From: Phaeotremella fagi
Lineage: Eukaryota; Basidiomycota; Tremellomycetes; Tremellales; Phaeotremellaceae
NCBI GenBank assembly: GCA_001599715.1
Contig: BCHU01000005.1
Span: 1,302,001 to 1,366,000, forward strand
Reading direction: 5' to 3'
Length of the DNA: 64,000 bases
A model generated the notes under the pieces. It made no database searches, had not been told where the DNA came from, and worked only from the letters and a program-made list of their open reading frames with translations. Shown here one piece after another: positions 12,251 to 22,595 of the stretch. Within the stretch, counting starts at the first letter, position 1. Each line of letters opens with the position of its first letter. The translations under genes were made by a program, and so were the position numbers.

Positions 12251-12802
12251 ATGTTCTCCCTCCTAAGTCATAAACACCCTCAGATCACTGAACCAGACTG
12301 GTCATTCTGCGAAGGTTCAGAACTCCGAAAACAACTCAAGTCAGTTAACATCAGTTCGATCCCTCATCAAATCATTTCAAACCCGGATATAACATATCAC
12401 TGCACTTATTCACCTTCACAAAAAGCTACCATGCTGTTCGAGATCATACCAGACCCCACAGAAAACGGAATGACTATAGCGTACGGTATTTTCTTGGAAA
12501 GATTCAGTGGTAGTATCTTCAGACATGGATCCGTTGAACTCGACAAGGATAAGACTCTCAAACAAAGTTTGGAAAACGTTATTGGTGGTACTTCACCAAC
12601 AGATTTGTGGATGAATGCTAGAACTTGTGAATTTATTGACAAGTATGATCTTCCTGGCAACCGACAGATTTCCCACCTTGTTTCTCACGCTTCCTACGTC
12701 GCTCAAGGGATTTCCGATCTGTATACGTCTCAATCAAAACCAGCCCACGATCGCGCCGATAACGATACCGACGGGGGTGATCTGGAGAAATCTGAGAAGT
12801 AA
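12251..12802 (+). CDS. Hypothetical protein, 183 aa, paralogue of the gene at 9301
   Basis: I do not recognise the family. It is a single exon from the ATG at 12251 to the TAA at 12800-12802. Segments matching the 9301 protein are EPDWSFCEGSEL (residues about 14-25), CTYSPSQ and SYVAQGISDLYTSQ. The last is close to the C terminus in both and probably forms an amphipathic helix. The tail is acidic (DNDTDGGDLEKSEK). No signal peptide or membrane helix. The N terminus is shorter than in the sister. The two copies share orientation but are separated by the opposite-strand SGNH gene, so this is a dispersed local duplication. Function unknown. Confidence 0.75.
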   Translation: MFSLLSHKHPQITEPDWSFCEGSELRKQLKSVNISSIPHQIISNPDITYHCTYSPSQKATMLFEIIPDPTENGMTIAYGIFLERFSGSIFRHGSVELDKDKTLKQSLENVIGGTSPTDLWMNARTCEFIDKYDLPGNRQISHLVSHASYVAQGISDLYTSQSKPAHDRADNDTDGGDLEKSEK

Positions 12803-13274
12803 ATAAAGTTATTTCGTGAGTAAGTTAGTAGATGGGAAGTGTTTATACTCGTACGAGTGAAATGAATGAATGAATGAATGAATGAATGAATGAATGAGGA
12901 TGCCGTCGGAACTCCATACAGGAATGCCACTTTTGAAAGAAAGTAGAATAAAAAGCGTTATTCTTTCGCATTGTATCTTCTGCACCGATGACGGTAAATA
13001 TAGAATACTTACCATTATCTCTTTCATGTCGTTTAACATATAGCAACGTTAGGCTCTCAGAATGAAGGTCTTCCTCTACTTATCTAATATTCAAGTCCAA
13101 ATCTGATCCCGCATTTCTCCGAGTCACATCAAGAACAATAAGATAAAATGTAAATTCACCATCATAAATAGAAAAGGGGGTTGTTGTTGTTTCATCAGCT
13201 CCCAGGTGGCCAGTGTTACGCCCCTTAGGGCGCAAGGTCGTCTAAAATGTTCTTCATCTACTCTCATCAACAAC
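12803..13274. other. intergenic region with microsatellite, upstream of DUF6604 copy 1
   Basis: Contains an AATG simple repeat at 12861-12897 and otherwise plain A+T-rich sequence. The reading frame of the next gene is open back to 13206 but has no ATG before 13275. Confidence 0.5.
12861..12897. repeat. (AATG)n microsatellite, about nine units
   Basis: An uninterrupted tetranucleotide run of 37 nt lying just after the 183-aa protein gene. It is non-coding and likely length-polymorphic. Confidence 0.95.
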
Positions 13275-15881
13275 ATGCCTCGATATCTCAGAACTAAATA
13301 TCAGCAATACAAGCGAGACAATCTACAATTGACCACCTGGCTCTGTAAAACGGCTGTCCAATTTGGGTTTCCAATCGACAAATTCAAACCATCATCCCTT
13401 CCACTGGAAGACGACGATGAAAAACGAACTGCACAGCAAATAAAAAATGCTGCCAAAAAGAAGAAAGCTAGGGCTAAAGCGAAGGGGGATAATTTGGAAG
13501 AAGCAGAGAATAAGGATGGGGAGGAGACAACTGAAACTCAATCAATATCTGGTGATTTTGAACTCAGCCTTTCTCAACAAGTCGAAATCACCCGTTTTAT
13601 CGTCGCGAAAAAGGTTTCAATCCCTGTCGAATTGATGAAACTACTACGTCGATGTATCACCCTTCGACAAAAATGTCTTCGACCATTTCTCTCGCATCCA
13701 GATAAATCAACCGATAGTCATCAACATTTGATCGACGTTCTCTTGGAGATTGAAACGATTCTCGCGACACATCGTGGATCAGTTGAAGATGTTACATCTG
13801 GTATTGAGAAACTAGGGGTTGGCGATACAGGCAGTCGATATTCTCCGCTCGCCGATGAGAACGAAGATCAAGACGAAGACCGCCCTGATATCGATTTACC
13901 GGAACCACCGATACCATCTCATCCCGCTGTGTCAGCTTCCAAAACGGTCTTCGCTATCGACATCTCTCCGGAGGAAGGTGTTTTTGCCCTTCTCATGTTT
14001 TTCGAAGATGTTCACTCAATTCGAGCTTACATCAAGGATTTATGGAAAGATTGGAGGAACAGAAAAATCGACTTAGTCACTGCTGCCGTAACTACCAACA
14101 CAGCTTTGGAACTCTTGCGTAAACCTCATGAAGATTTGGTGTCCCGAGTGATCAAACCGGTATTTGGAAACGACCTACAGAAAATGATGGTAGTTCTCTC
14201 GAATGTCCTCAATGGATTTCAGGATATAATATTCGATCTTCCTTATTTCAAGGAATTTGATCCCAAGAACAAAAATTTGGCAAGAACTTACGATCATCTT
14301 TTGATACCCACTTATCAACTTATGTTGGGAACCGAGGAAGTGTTCGATGAGGGAGGTACTCCCATTTACAACGGCTACCATGGGTACTTCGACCCATCTC
14401 TTGATTTCGATAAATTGTCTTGCACTCAACGCTGGCGACAGGGTCAAGCTCTTTTCAACGCGTCACTTACAGATTACTTGTTTCTTCTTCAGGGACGTGA
14501 AAGTTTGGTAAAGGGTAAAAAAGAGTTCGCTGAAAGGACGGATAGCATATTCGTCTTAGATGAAATCGGTTTCGAAATCGATCAGTTTTTCAAATCGAAA
14601 AAAGGTACTCTCTTCTTCGTTGTTGCTTCCCAGGTGTTCATCGATGTTGCCATTACTGTAGGACCAGAAGGGAAAAGAGGTCTCAAGACATTACAGGAGA
14701 GACTTGGAACTATGATCCAGTCTCTACAGTTGAGAAAAAAGACAGAAAGGCAAGACATAGGTCAACACCCGAACTGGGAGAATGAGGATGAATATCTTGG
14801 TTTCATGATTTTAGAAGAGGCGAAATATTGGCATGATAACGATCCCGCCAGGGTTTTGAAAAAGAATCTCGCACTAAGCGGAAGGTCTACTACTGCCTTT
14901 CACCATAACACTGTCTTCGAGAATAATCCCATCATATGCGGAATTGTGCTCTTTCGATTCCAACTGAAATATCAAGCTTTTGGTCAATCTTTAGCCAATG
15001 CGTGGGGTACTGTACTTTACACAACTCATCTTGCTTTCGCTGCTCGGCTGTCGACCGTTCTTCCTCAACAACCTGTCATTCCACAATGGAAAGATCTCGA
15101 TCTCATCTTGGAAATGCACGGCAAGGAAGACGTCTTTGGAGGAAAAGTACCTGAAACCATCGATGATGCTTATCAATCTTTCCTTCTCATGTCAGGATTC
15201 TCCGTGGAAGTATTGATGCAACAGCGTCGTGCTTTCACCAAACAGGGGTCATCAGGAAATCCGCTCAATCGCAAAAAGCCGTCAAATCTTCAATCCGAAA
15301 CTCGAAGGAAAGGCCTCAAAGATCATACCCAAATCCTACCGATTTTTGCGGAGAGATATGGGGCGGGCGTCATCAGAACTTTCACAAAGGTCGACATCAA
15401 TGTTGTCGAAAAACTCCTCTCCGATATTGGTACAGAAGAGAATAATCCTAAATCACTTAGAAAAAGTCGTAAACATAAATCACCCAAGTTCTCGGTTCTT
15501 CAATTACTGTCAGTTTTAGAACAAGGTTTATTCGCAGAAACTAAGTCACTACGATTCGATTATGTTTCAATGCATTGTCGAAGCATGGAGATTCTTCGAG
15601 CCGTCAAAGCTTCAGTGGATGATAACTTCAGTCCAACAATCCCCCCAGAACATTATATCAAGGACGATTCTCAATTGATTGACATTGTTGGATTGATATT
15701 CCATTCGGCGACAATGGGTGGCCGACAGATAGAGATGCTTGGTCTTGACAGAGAGAAGGTAGCTGAACATGGAGGCTTTGTTGGGAGTAGATTGATGCAG
15801 AATGCGACAATCGCCATTCGAGATTTCTTGATTAGAACAGGTGAAGGTGATGCGGAAGTTAGAAAGATTGCTTTGTTGTAG
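13275..15881 (+). CDS. DUF6604-type fungal protein, tandem copy 1 (868 aa)
   Basis: Large soluble protein of unknown function. The N-terminal region MPRYLRTKYQQYKRDN followed by TTWLCKTAVQFGF matches the start of fungal DUF6604 proteins (YxxYKxxT...WL...A...G). A lysine-rich patch (residues 61-70) follows, then SLSQQVEITRFIVAKK and KLLRRCITLRQKC, also in the expected DUF6604 order. An acidic linker and a long helical remainder complete the protein. The start was placed at the ATG at 13275 because the sister gene at 16117 begins at the homologous MPQYLRTKYQQYK and no ATG lies further upstream. Intronless. Middle blocks such as VTAAVTTNTALELL and RVIKPVFGNDLQ are shared with the sister. No catalytic motif was seen. 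Confidence 0.85.
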   Translation: MPRYLRTKYQQYKRDNLQLTTWLCKTAVQFGFPIDKFKPSSLPLEDDDEKRTAQQIKNAAKKKKARAKAKGDNLEEAENKDGEETTETQSISGDFELSLSQQVEITRFIVAKKVSIPVELMKLLRRCITLRQKCLRPFLSHPDKSTDSHQHLIDVLLEIETILATHRGSVEDVTSGIEKLGVGDTGSRYSPLADENEDQDEDRPDIDLPEPPIPSHPAVSASKTVFAIDISPEEGVFALLMFFEDVHSIRAYIKDLWKDWRNRKIDLVTAAVTTNTALELLRKPHEDLVSRVIKPVFGNDLQKMMVVLSNVLNGFQDIIFDLPYFKEFDPKNKNLARTYDHLLIPTYQLMLGTEEVFDEGGTPIYNGYHGYFDPSLDFDKLSCTQRWRQGQALFNASLTDYLFLLQGRESLVKGKKEFAERTDSIFVLDEIGFEIDQFFKSKKGTLFFVVASQVFIDVAITVGPEGKRGLKTLQERLGTMIQSLQLRKKTERQDIGQHPNWENEDEYLGFMILEEAKYWHDNDPARVLKKNLALSGRSTTAFHHNTVFENNPIICGIVLFRFQLKYQAFGQSLANAWGTVLYTTHLAFAARLSTVLPQQPVIPQWKDLDLILEMHGKEDVFGGKVPETIDDAYQSFLLMSGFSVEVLMQQRRAFTKQGSSGNPLNRKKPSNLQSETRRKGLKDHTQILPIFAERYGAGVIRTFTKVDINVVEKLLSDIGTEENNPKSLRKSRKHKSPKFSVLQLLSVLEQGLFAETKSLRFDYVSMHCRSMEILRAVKASVDDNFSPTIPPEHYIKDDSQLIDIVGLIFHSATMGGRQIEMLGLDREKVAEHGGFVGSRLMQNATIAIRDFLIRTGEGDAEVRKIALL

Positions 15882-16116
15882 AAGGAACAAAAAGTCCTGT
15901 TGTTGGCAATTTTTCCATCATAGTCTCTGAATAACTTTAGGTAGACTGAATGTATATATTGTTTCTATGTTTAACATTAGTTATCTTATCTTTGAAAAGA
16001 ATTCGAAAAGAAGCTGATGAGAAAAGGGGTTCTGTTTCACATTCACGCACGGGCGTTGTCTACGTTCAGCAATCAACATCCATCTTCCATCATATTCTAG
16101 GTTACTCAACAACACC

Positions 16117-18702
16117 ATGCCTCAATACCTCAGAACCAAATATCAACAATACAAGCAAGACAATCTACAGTTCACTACTTGGCTCTGCAAAGCAGCAGTC
16201 CAATTTGGTTATACTCTCGACAATTTCAAATCGTCAGAAGGATTACCAAAATCAGAGGAAGAAATCAGAATCGCCAAACAGCTCAAAAATGCTGCCATCA
16301 AAGCCGCGAAAAAGAAGAAAGCGAGAATGAAGGCCAAGGGCCTAACTCAGATGGCAAAAGAGGCAGAGGGGGGTGAGAAGGTTGAGACAAAATGGTTAAC
16401 TGGCGAATACATTATCACATTATCCCAACATCTCGAAATCACCCATTTCCTGGTCTCTAAACAAGTTCCAATCCCCATTGAGTTGATGAGACTTCTTCGA
16501 AGGTGTATCAGTCTTCGACAAAAGTGTTCACAGTCTTTCCCCACCAAATCAAATGAACCATCGGACGGTCATCAACATCAAATAGAGGTTCTTCTCAACA
16601 TTGAGCAAATTTTGATCGATTATCGAAGTTCATCAATTGATGCTGTCGGTGATGGGATGGAAAAGCTGGAGGTTGATCCTAAAACAAGTAATCGATTTGC
16701 CCCTCTCCTTGATGATCAATTTAATGAAAACGACGGCGAAACAAAAGAAGTTCCGGATATCGATCTTCCTGAACCTCCCAAACCATCGGGATCATCTGTA
16801 TCCGCCGCCAAGATGGCTTTCAAACCTCAAATGTCACTGGAGGAAGGTATTACCACCCTTCTTGTGTTCTATCAAGATATCAAATCTGTTCGCGATCATA
16901 TCAAAAATCTTTGGTCGAGATGGAAATCTGGCAAAATTGATTTGGTGACTGCTGCCGTAACCACAAATACAGCTTTACAATTACTTCAGAAACCTACGGA
17001 AGACATTGTTACTCGAGTCATCAAACCTCTTTTCAACAACAATCTTCAGTCTATGATGAACGGATTGGTGGGATTCACTGCTGGTCCTCGGAATTGGCAA
17101 ACGTCGGGTCCCTCATCTGACCAACTTAGGAAGAGGCTTGAAATTTGGGAATATTTCATGTTGCCAACTTTATTGTCTATTGTTGGGTTGTTAGAAAAGC
17201 TCTCAGAGGACGAACCAATATTTTACCATGGCAGTCGCTCTTATGACCCCCAACTAGATTTCAGTAGCCTACCTCTGCGAGAAAAGCTACAGGAGTCTCA
17301 CCTTCTGTTGAAAGACTTCTTCTCCGACTACTTAATCTTAAAAGAAATATTCAATCCGGAGTTTATTCCAGCTGAGGCGGTGGAGGGGATCCTCGATACA
17401 ATGGGGTTGGAGGTTGCCCGGTCGAATGGTACGGATGTTACTTTCTACTTTTTAATAGTCGCACAGTTCATGGTAGATGTGACATTCACAGTTGGTCGAG
17501 ATTCTTCTATCGCTTTCAACACTTTCCAAGAGGCTATCCGAGAGATGAACACGAGTCTTGAGAAGGTTCTTGGAAAGGAGCCGCTAATTCGTCACTTTTG
17601 GCTCGAACTCATCAAAAAAAAGGAGACACTTTTATCTGAAACAACGTCTTGGCGAGAAGGAGATCCATTGGGCCAAATGAAGAGGACTTTAGTCAAGGAA
17701 GGTGCTTCGCTGGAATCGATTCCTTTTCCTGGTACAATATTCATTCATAATCCAGTACTTTGCGGACACATCCTATTCTGTTTTCAACTCCGATATAGGT
17801 ATTTGGCGGTGAATGTGGCTGACGGAGGTAATGCTATTTTGCCTGTTACCCACCTCTTCGTTGCTTGTAAGCAAAGGATGATAGCTGAAGAACAAATGGA
17901 TATACCTCCTTGGGAAGATTTGGAAGTCATGTTGAATATTTACGGGAAGGATGTCATGTTCGCTGGTAAATTTCCACAAAATATGGAACAGACAATGAAC
18001 GCTTTCAATCTTATGAGTGGTGTAACAGCTAGATCGGCAACTGTTATACGTCAACACAACCTTAGGGGAGAACCAATGGATCCGTCTCAGTTGAAAACCT
18101 TTGGTCGTGGCAGGAGCATAGGAGATCCAGATCGAATGTTCCACATATTCGCCGAAAAATACGGTCCTTTAAAAAGATACTCCAAAAATATCGATATCGA
18201 AACTGTCGAGACGTTAATACTGAACTTTCAACATGGAGCTTCAACCGAAAAACGATCAATCAAGCGCAGACGTGGAAAATCTGAAAATGGGATTTTATCA
18301 GTACTCTGCATAATCGAAAAAGGACTTAGTGACGAATCGATCCCACTTGCATTCGACTATCTTTCAATGCATGTCCGATGTATCGATTTATTACGAGAGC
18401 TCAAAAAAGCAGTCAATGAGGATTTAGGTTCTTTCAACCCAACCAGCAATTTTGCGATTAAACATGGTGCGACTGATGATGACAATTTGTTTGTAACTGT
18501 TCATAGGATCATAGATCAAATGGGTCGAGGTTCTAATGGCGGTGTTGCAGAAAGGATTTTCGCAGCTGGAATCATCAACAAGGTGACGACGACAATCAGA
18601 AAGTTCCTGTTAGAAACAGGGGAAGGTGATGCTGAAGTGAAGAAATTGAGGAAGATTCGATCTCGTGGTCAGATGTGCTTATCTCAAGAGGAGAAAGTTT
18701 AG
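16117..18702 (+). CDS. DUF6604-type fungal protein, tandem copy 2 (861 aa)
   Basis: Sister of the preceding gene, same strand, 235 bp downstream. It begins MPQYLRTKYQQYKQDN and carries the same lysine patch (residues about 64-75), LSQHLEITHFLVSKQ, LMRLLRRCISLRQKC, and the shared VTAAVTTNTALQLL and RVIKPLFNNNLQ blocks. Near the C terminus it has TTIRKFLLETGEGDAEVKKL, paralleling the last residues of copy 1. It ends with an extra basic stretch not present in copy 1. Intronless. The middle section (about residues 320-560) has diverged strongly. Function unknown; a tandem duplication is certain from the collinear blocks. Confidence 0.85.
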   Translation: MPQYLRTKYQQYKQDNLQFTTWLCKAAVQFGYTLDNFKSSEGLPKSEEEIRIAKQLKNAAIKAAKKKKARMKAKGLTQMAKEAEGGEKVETKWLTGEYIITLSQHLEITHFLVSKQVPIPIELMRLLRRCISLRQKCSQSFPTKSNEPSDGHQHQIEVLLNIEQILIDYRSSSIDAVGDGMEKLEVDPKTSNRFAPLLDDQFNENDGETKEVPDIDLPEPPKPSGSSVSAAKMAFKPQMSLEEGITTLLVFYQDIKSVRDHIKNLWSRWKSGKIDLVTAAVTTNTALQLLQKPTEDIVTRVIKPLFNNNLQSMMNGLVGFTAGPRNWQTSGPSSDQLRKRLEIWEYFMLPTLLSIVGLLEKLSEDEPIFYHGSRSYDPQLDFSSLPLREKLQESHLLLKDFFSDYLILKEIFNPEFIPAEAVEGILDTMGLEVARSNGTDVTFYFLIVAQFMVDVTFTVGRDSSIAFNTFQEAIREMNTSLEKVLGKEPLIRHFWLELIKKKETLLSETTSWREGDPLGQMKRTLVKEGASLESIPFPGTIFIHNPVLCGHILFCFQLRYRYLAVNVADGGNAILPVTHLFVACKQRMIAEEQMDIPPWEDLEVMLNIYGKDVMFAGKFPQNMEQTMNAFNLMSGVTARSATVIRQHNLRGEPMDPSQLKTFGRGRSIGDPDRMFHIFAEKYGPLKRYSKNIDIETVETLILNFQHGASTEKRSIKRRRGKSENGILSVLCIIEKGLSDESIPLAFDYLSMHVRCIDLLRELKKAVNEDLGSFNPTSNFAIKHGATDDDNLFVTVHRIIDQMGRGSNGGVAERIFAAGIINKVTTTIRKFLLETGEGDAEVKKLRKIRSRGQMCLSQEEKV

Positions 18703-18861
18703 AATGAACTCGTATTTATAAATGTAAATATTCATCGATTGCATATTGACTACAACAGAACCAAGTTAGCTCCAAAAATGAAAACGGGTATCCCATGCAA
18801 GGTATCCTCTATCCACCACCTGATAAAAACTCTCCAAAACTTCGAATAGATTAGAATGAAA

Positions 18862-20485
18862 TCAAAACCTCATCGTCGTCCTCTTCCCAAACCCAACCAC
18901 CTCCGGATCGAAAAACTCATTCCTCGCCCCCAACCCATCCTCCCTCATCTCCCCAGCAAAACCATTCCCCGCCTCCTCCTCCCTCTCCTCCAAATTCATT
19001 TCCTCATCAGCCAAAAACCCAGTCAAGTCAGGTGGAATCTCCTGCATCTGCACACTAGGCGCTCCATTCATATATCGTAATTTCTCCCTGATAGTGATCC
19101 TAATTCTTTCTAAACTTTGTTTAGAATTTAGATTTTGTATTTTACCAGTGAGAGGTGGATGGAGTTTATAATCTGGACCGAAGAATTCGTAGTAGTTGTT
19201 ATCTGGTAGTTGGTCAGGTAGATTTATTCCTGTTAGGATCCCAGTTTCGTAGGCCCAACATCTTGCTACTGATGATTGTCTATATCCACCACCGCCTAGT
19301 ACCAGGAGCGGTAGATTGAATGATTTGATGAAACGGACACATTCGCCGTGTGCTGCGATTGATAGATTGAAAGTACCGAGTCGATCACAACCTAATGAAT
19401 CGGCTCCACACTGTAAGACTATTGACGAAGGTCGAAATGTTGTTATTGTAGGTTCCATAACCGCTTTGAATAAGGAGATATAAGATTCGTCATCAATCCC
19501 ATCCATTAATGGTACATTCAATGAGAAATATTTTCCAAGATCGGATCCAATCTCGTTGATGTGTCCTGTACCCGGGAAGAAATCTGCTGAATATTTGTGG
19601 AATGATACTGTCAAAACTCTGTTTGATAGATAGAAAGCTTCTTGCACACCGTCACCGTGATGGATGTCTATATCGATATAAAGAACACGAGGTTGATACC
19701 TATCATCGTCAGAAAAAAAATCGAACATCAAACGATGACATACCGTAATAATTCCAGTATAGCAAGAACGATATCGTTGATATAACAGAATCCACTGGCT
19801 TCACCTTTCTTAGCATGATGTAACCCCCCACTCCAGTTGATAGCTATATCCGTCTTCTCCTGAGATAATTTACGAGCAGCAGCCAAAGAAGCTCCAGAAT
19901 ACTGTTGACAGAAAGAGAAAAGATCATAGAATATCGGACAATCGTCACCAACGTTCCATTTCGTATAATCCTTTGTTAGTTGTTGAGCGATTTTGGGAGT
20001 CACTCTAAGAGTTGATTTTAGATTTATCCAGTAAGACTTTCTTTTCTAGTTCACTCACCTTTTCAAGAAATCTACATAATCTCCATCATGAAAATTTCTT
20101 AATTCTTCTTCAGTAGCTTTCCTAGGTGCATGCATCGTCATCTCATTCTGAAGACCATAACCAAGGACCAACTGGTTGGTAAGTTCCATACGGTGTGGAC
20201 GCATTGGATGTCTTTCCTAAACCGTTGGTGTCAGCTAATCAAGGACAAAGAATCTGACAAAGCTGACTAACACCATAATGATAATTTCCAACACCCTTTG
20301 GATGATAATAAGCTACCCTCGTATTCGAGTGGGACTAAATAGTTATGAGTATGGTCGTATGTTAAGATGACTGAGAGAAGACTCACTTGAACTATCCCAT
20401 TTTCTTTCTCTGGTATACCAATATTCCTTCGATCAAGGAAGAAAGGACTATCAGAAAAAGTTGGTATTTCGACTTTAGCAGCCAT
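18862..20485 (-). CDS. HOS2: Class I histone deacetylase, Hos2-like
   Basis: Zinc-dependent lysine deacetylase of the nucleus. Hos2 is the catalytic subunit of the Set3 complex, acting on histone H3/H4 tails of transcribed genes. The start is the ATG at 20485, giving [16 protein letters not shown]. Visible core motifs are [47 protein letters not shown] (tandem active-site His), [14 protein letters not shown] (Zn-binding Asp and His), [12 protein letters not shown] and [18 protein letters not shown]. The C-terminal [15 protein letters not shown] is the Hos2-type ending, not the Rpd3 one. All catalytic residues look intact. About five exons. It is divergent from PEX10 with a 300-bp shared promoter and convergent with DUF6604 copy 2 (160 bp apart). 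Confidence 0.9.
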
Positions 20486-20785
20486 CTTCTAGAGTTCTTA
20501 ATTGTACTAGTATATTTTCCAGATTTATATCCAATGTCTTAACGTCATGAATGTGTTAGTTGTTTGAGATGCAGATGATATTTATAGATATAATTAGATG
20601 TCAAAGTGATGAAAGTAAATAAAGGGAGATGATTACCTTTTGAGTAGTAACTTACTCGCCACCGTTTTCGGCGTTATATTTGGTTCTATCAATTACAGCT
20701 AACCTATATTCACAACCAACCATTGTATTCACTTCACAACTACAGTCCTAGTCCTGACATGCCCAGTGAAAAGAACAGGTGATAA

Positions 20786-22158
20786 ATGTCCCATCAAACA
20801 GGAGTCACCACCTCCCCATCAACAAGACAAGTTCCCTTCCCACCACCACCTCCAACACCGATAAATCCAGAACCGACAGATCCATATGAAAGATTATCGT
20901 TCGAACCCGCATCACAATCTCAAATCCGTATGTACAAAACTATCTAATGAAAAGAGAAGGTCATACTGAGGAAAACGTGTTTAGTTAGGGCTCATCAACG
21001 TGATACCTCCCAAATCCATCGTCTGACAGAATTGACATCAGAACTTATACGTTCATTCGCTGGTTAGTTCAAACATATTTTTTTTTTGTTGGATTGGAAC
21101 TGAGTAATGAAAATCTCTTGGTAGGAACAAGATGGTTATCTCATAAACAAATTTATATCGATCTTATAGTCAAAGCTCTATATCTTATATTAACTTTTGG
21201 AAGGGGATCCCAAACTCTCGGTGAAGAATACACAGATATCCTACCTTACGCTATCAGGAAAAGAAGGACACCTTCGAGACGGGTAGGTCGTTCTCAACCT
21301 AATTATAGCAATAACGAGACTAATGAAAATAGCGTCGGATGCTGACAATACTTCTTCTACTGGTACCATCAATCCTGACCACTCCAACAATAATCTCATA
21401 TCTCCGAACCCGATCTCAAACACAACCAGAAAACAAATTAGATAAACTACGTAACAGAATCGCTGATTTCCTCGAATCACCATGGGGACAAAGTCTACCT
21501 GAAATCCACATGGTCGCTTTCCTGTTCAGCGGAAGGTTCTTTGAGTTGGGACGTAGAATCACGGGAACCAGTTATGTAAGTCTCCATTTCAGCGGAAATG
21601 ATCTTCTCATTGATGATAACCTAGATATCGACTTTACCCTCTAAACCACCTGAAAATAGGATACCGTCTTACGAGCCGTTAGGTTTATTAATGATTCTCC
21701 CAATCCTCCATCGACTATTCCCAAAACCCTCCGCAACGGGGTTAACCACTACACTGTCCGCAGCTGAGAAAACCAATTCAACTAAAACGACAAATCTACC
21801 CACACCCCCACTACCTCCATCTGACCCCCGCCCAAACGTCATCCTCGAAAACGACGTCGAATACGATGAACCAAATACTTACCTAACGAAATCGGCTCAA
21901 ACCCTCCCGGAAAGACAATGTACATTGTGTCTAGAACCAAGGGGTACTGGGGAAGGTAGTGGTGGGACTGTTGGGATAACTGAATGTGGACATGTATTCT
22001 GTTGGGGTTGTTTGGGTGGGTTAGAGAAGGTGAGTCTCAATGTATTTAATTTTATTCGTTGTTCGATCTCTGATGATGGTTGTATTTGGTAGCTCGAATG
22101 TCCACTTTGTAGACAGACTTTAAGGATGGAACGTCTGGTTGCGGCTTATAATCTCTAG
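20786..22158 (+). CDS. PEX10: Peroxisome biogenesis RING E3 ligase, Pex10
   Basis: Peroxisomal membrane ubiquitin ligase of the Pex2-Pex10-Pex12 complex that recycles the import receptor Pex5. The start is the ATG at 20786. The first exon is proline-rich and ends in PTDPYERLSFEPASQSQI; the next exons have AHQRDTSQIHRLTELTSEL and GTRWLSHKQIYIDLIVKALY, as in Pex10. Membrane segments follow. The C terminus has the RING finger CTLCLEP...ECGHVFCWGCL...LECPLCRQ (C3HC4), split by an intron at about 22030-22092. An upstream ATG at 20758 is closed by a stop after seven codons and looks like a short upstream ORF. It ends at the TAG at 22156-22158. Confidence 0.92.
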
Positions 22159-22595
22159 TCTGGAGCTGCTGAAATCAACGATTTCAAGTTACAAGATATA
22201 ATGATCTCATCAAGAAAATGTTGTATGATGTATAAATGTAAATAAGAACCGTGAACCATATTCCCGTTCCTTCAATTGAATAACCCAAACTTTGTTTGTC
22301 CTCCGAAAAACCTAAACCTAAACTGAGTGTTCAAATCACTTGAAACCATTTGCGTTGTTCCATTGAACAGTACCGGCTCTGACGTGTTTATATCAGTACA
22401 TGTAACATAAAACAAATTCCTTTTCCTATTGAATAGAAGACGTCCAAAAAAGAAAGAAAGAAACCCCGAAGAAAACAAGAAATTGGATTATATGTGTACA
22501 TATTTTGAATGTATTCTGTCATCTATGATAACCAGTCTCTTATACAAGACACAACCAAAACACGCACCGAATGAGAAAAACATCCCAAAAAAGAC
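22159..22595. other. convergent intergenic region between PEX10 and the beta-helix gene
   Basis: A 3' UTR and terminator region for both genes; A+T-rich, no coding pattern seen. Confidence 0.5.

Noticed and set aside
13206..13274. Extended N terminus for DUF6604 copy 1
   Set aside because: The upstream frame has no ATG, and the sister gene starts at the homologous MPQYL position.
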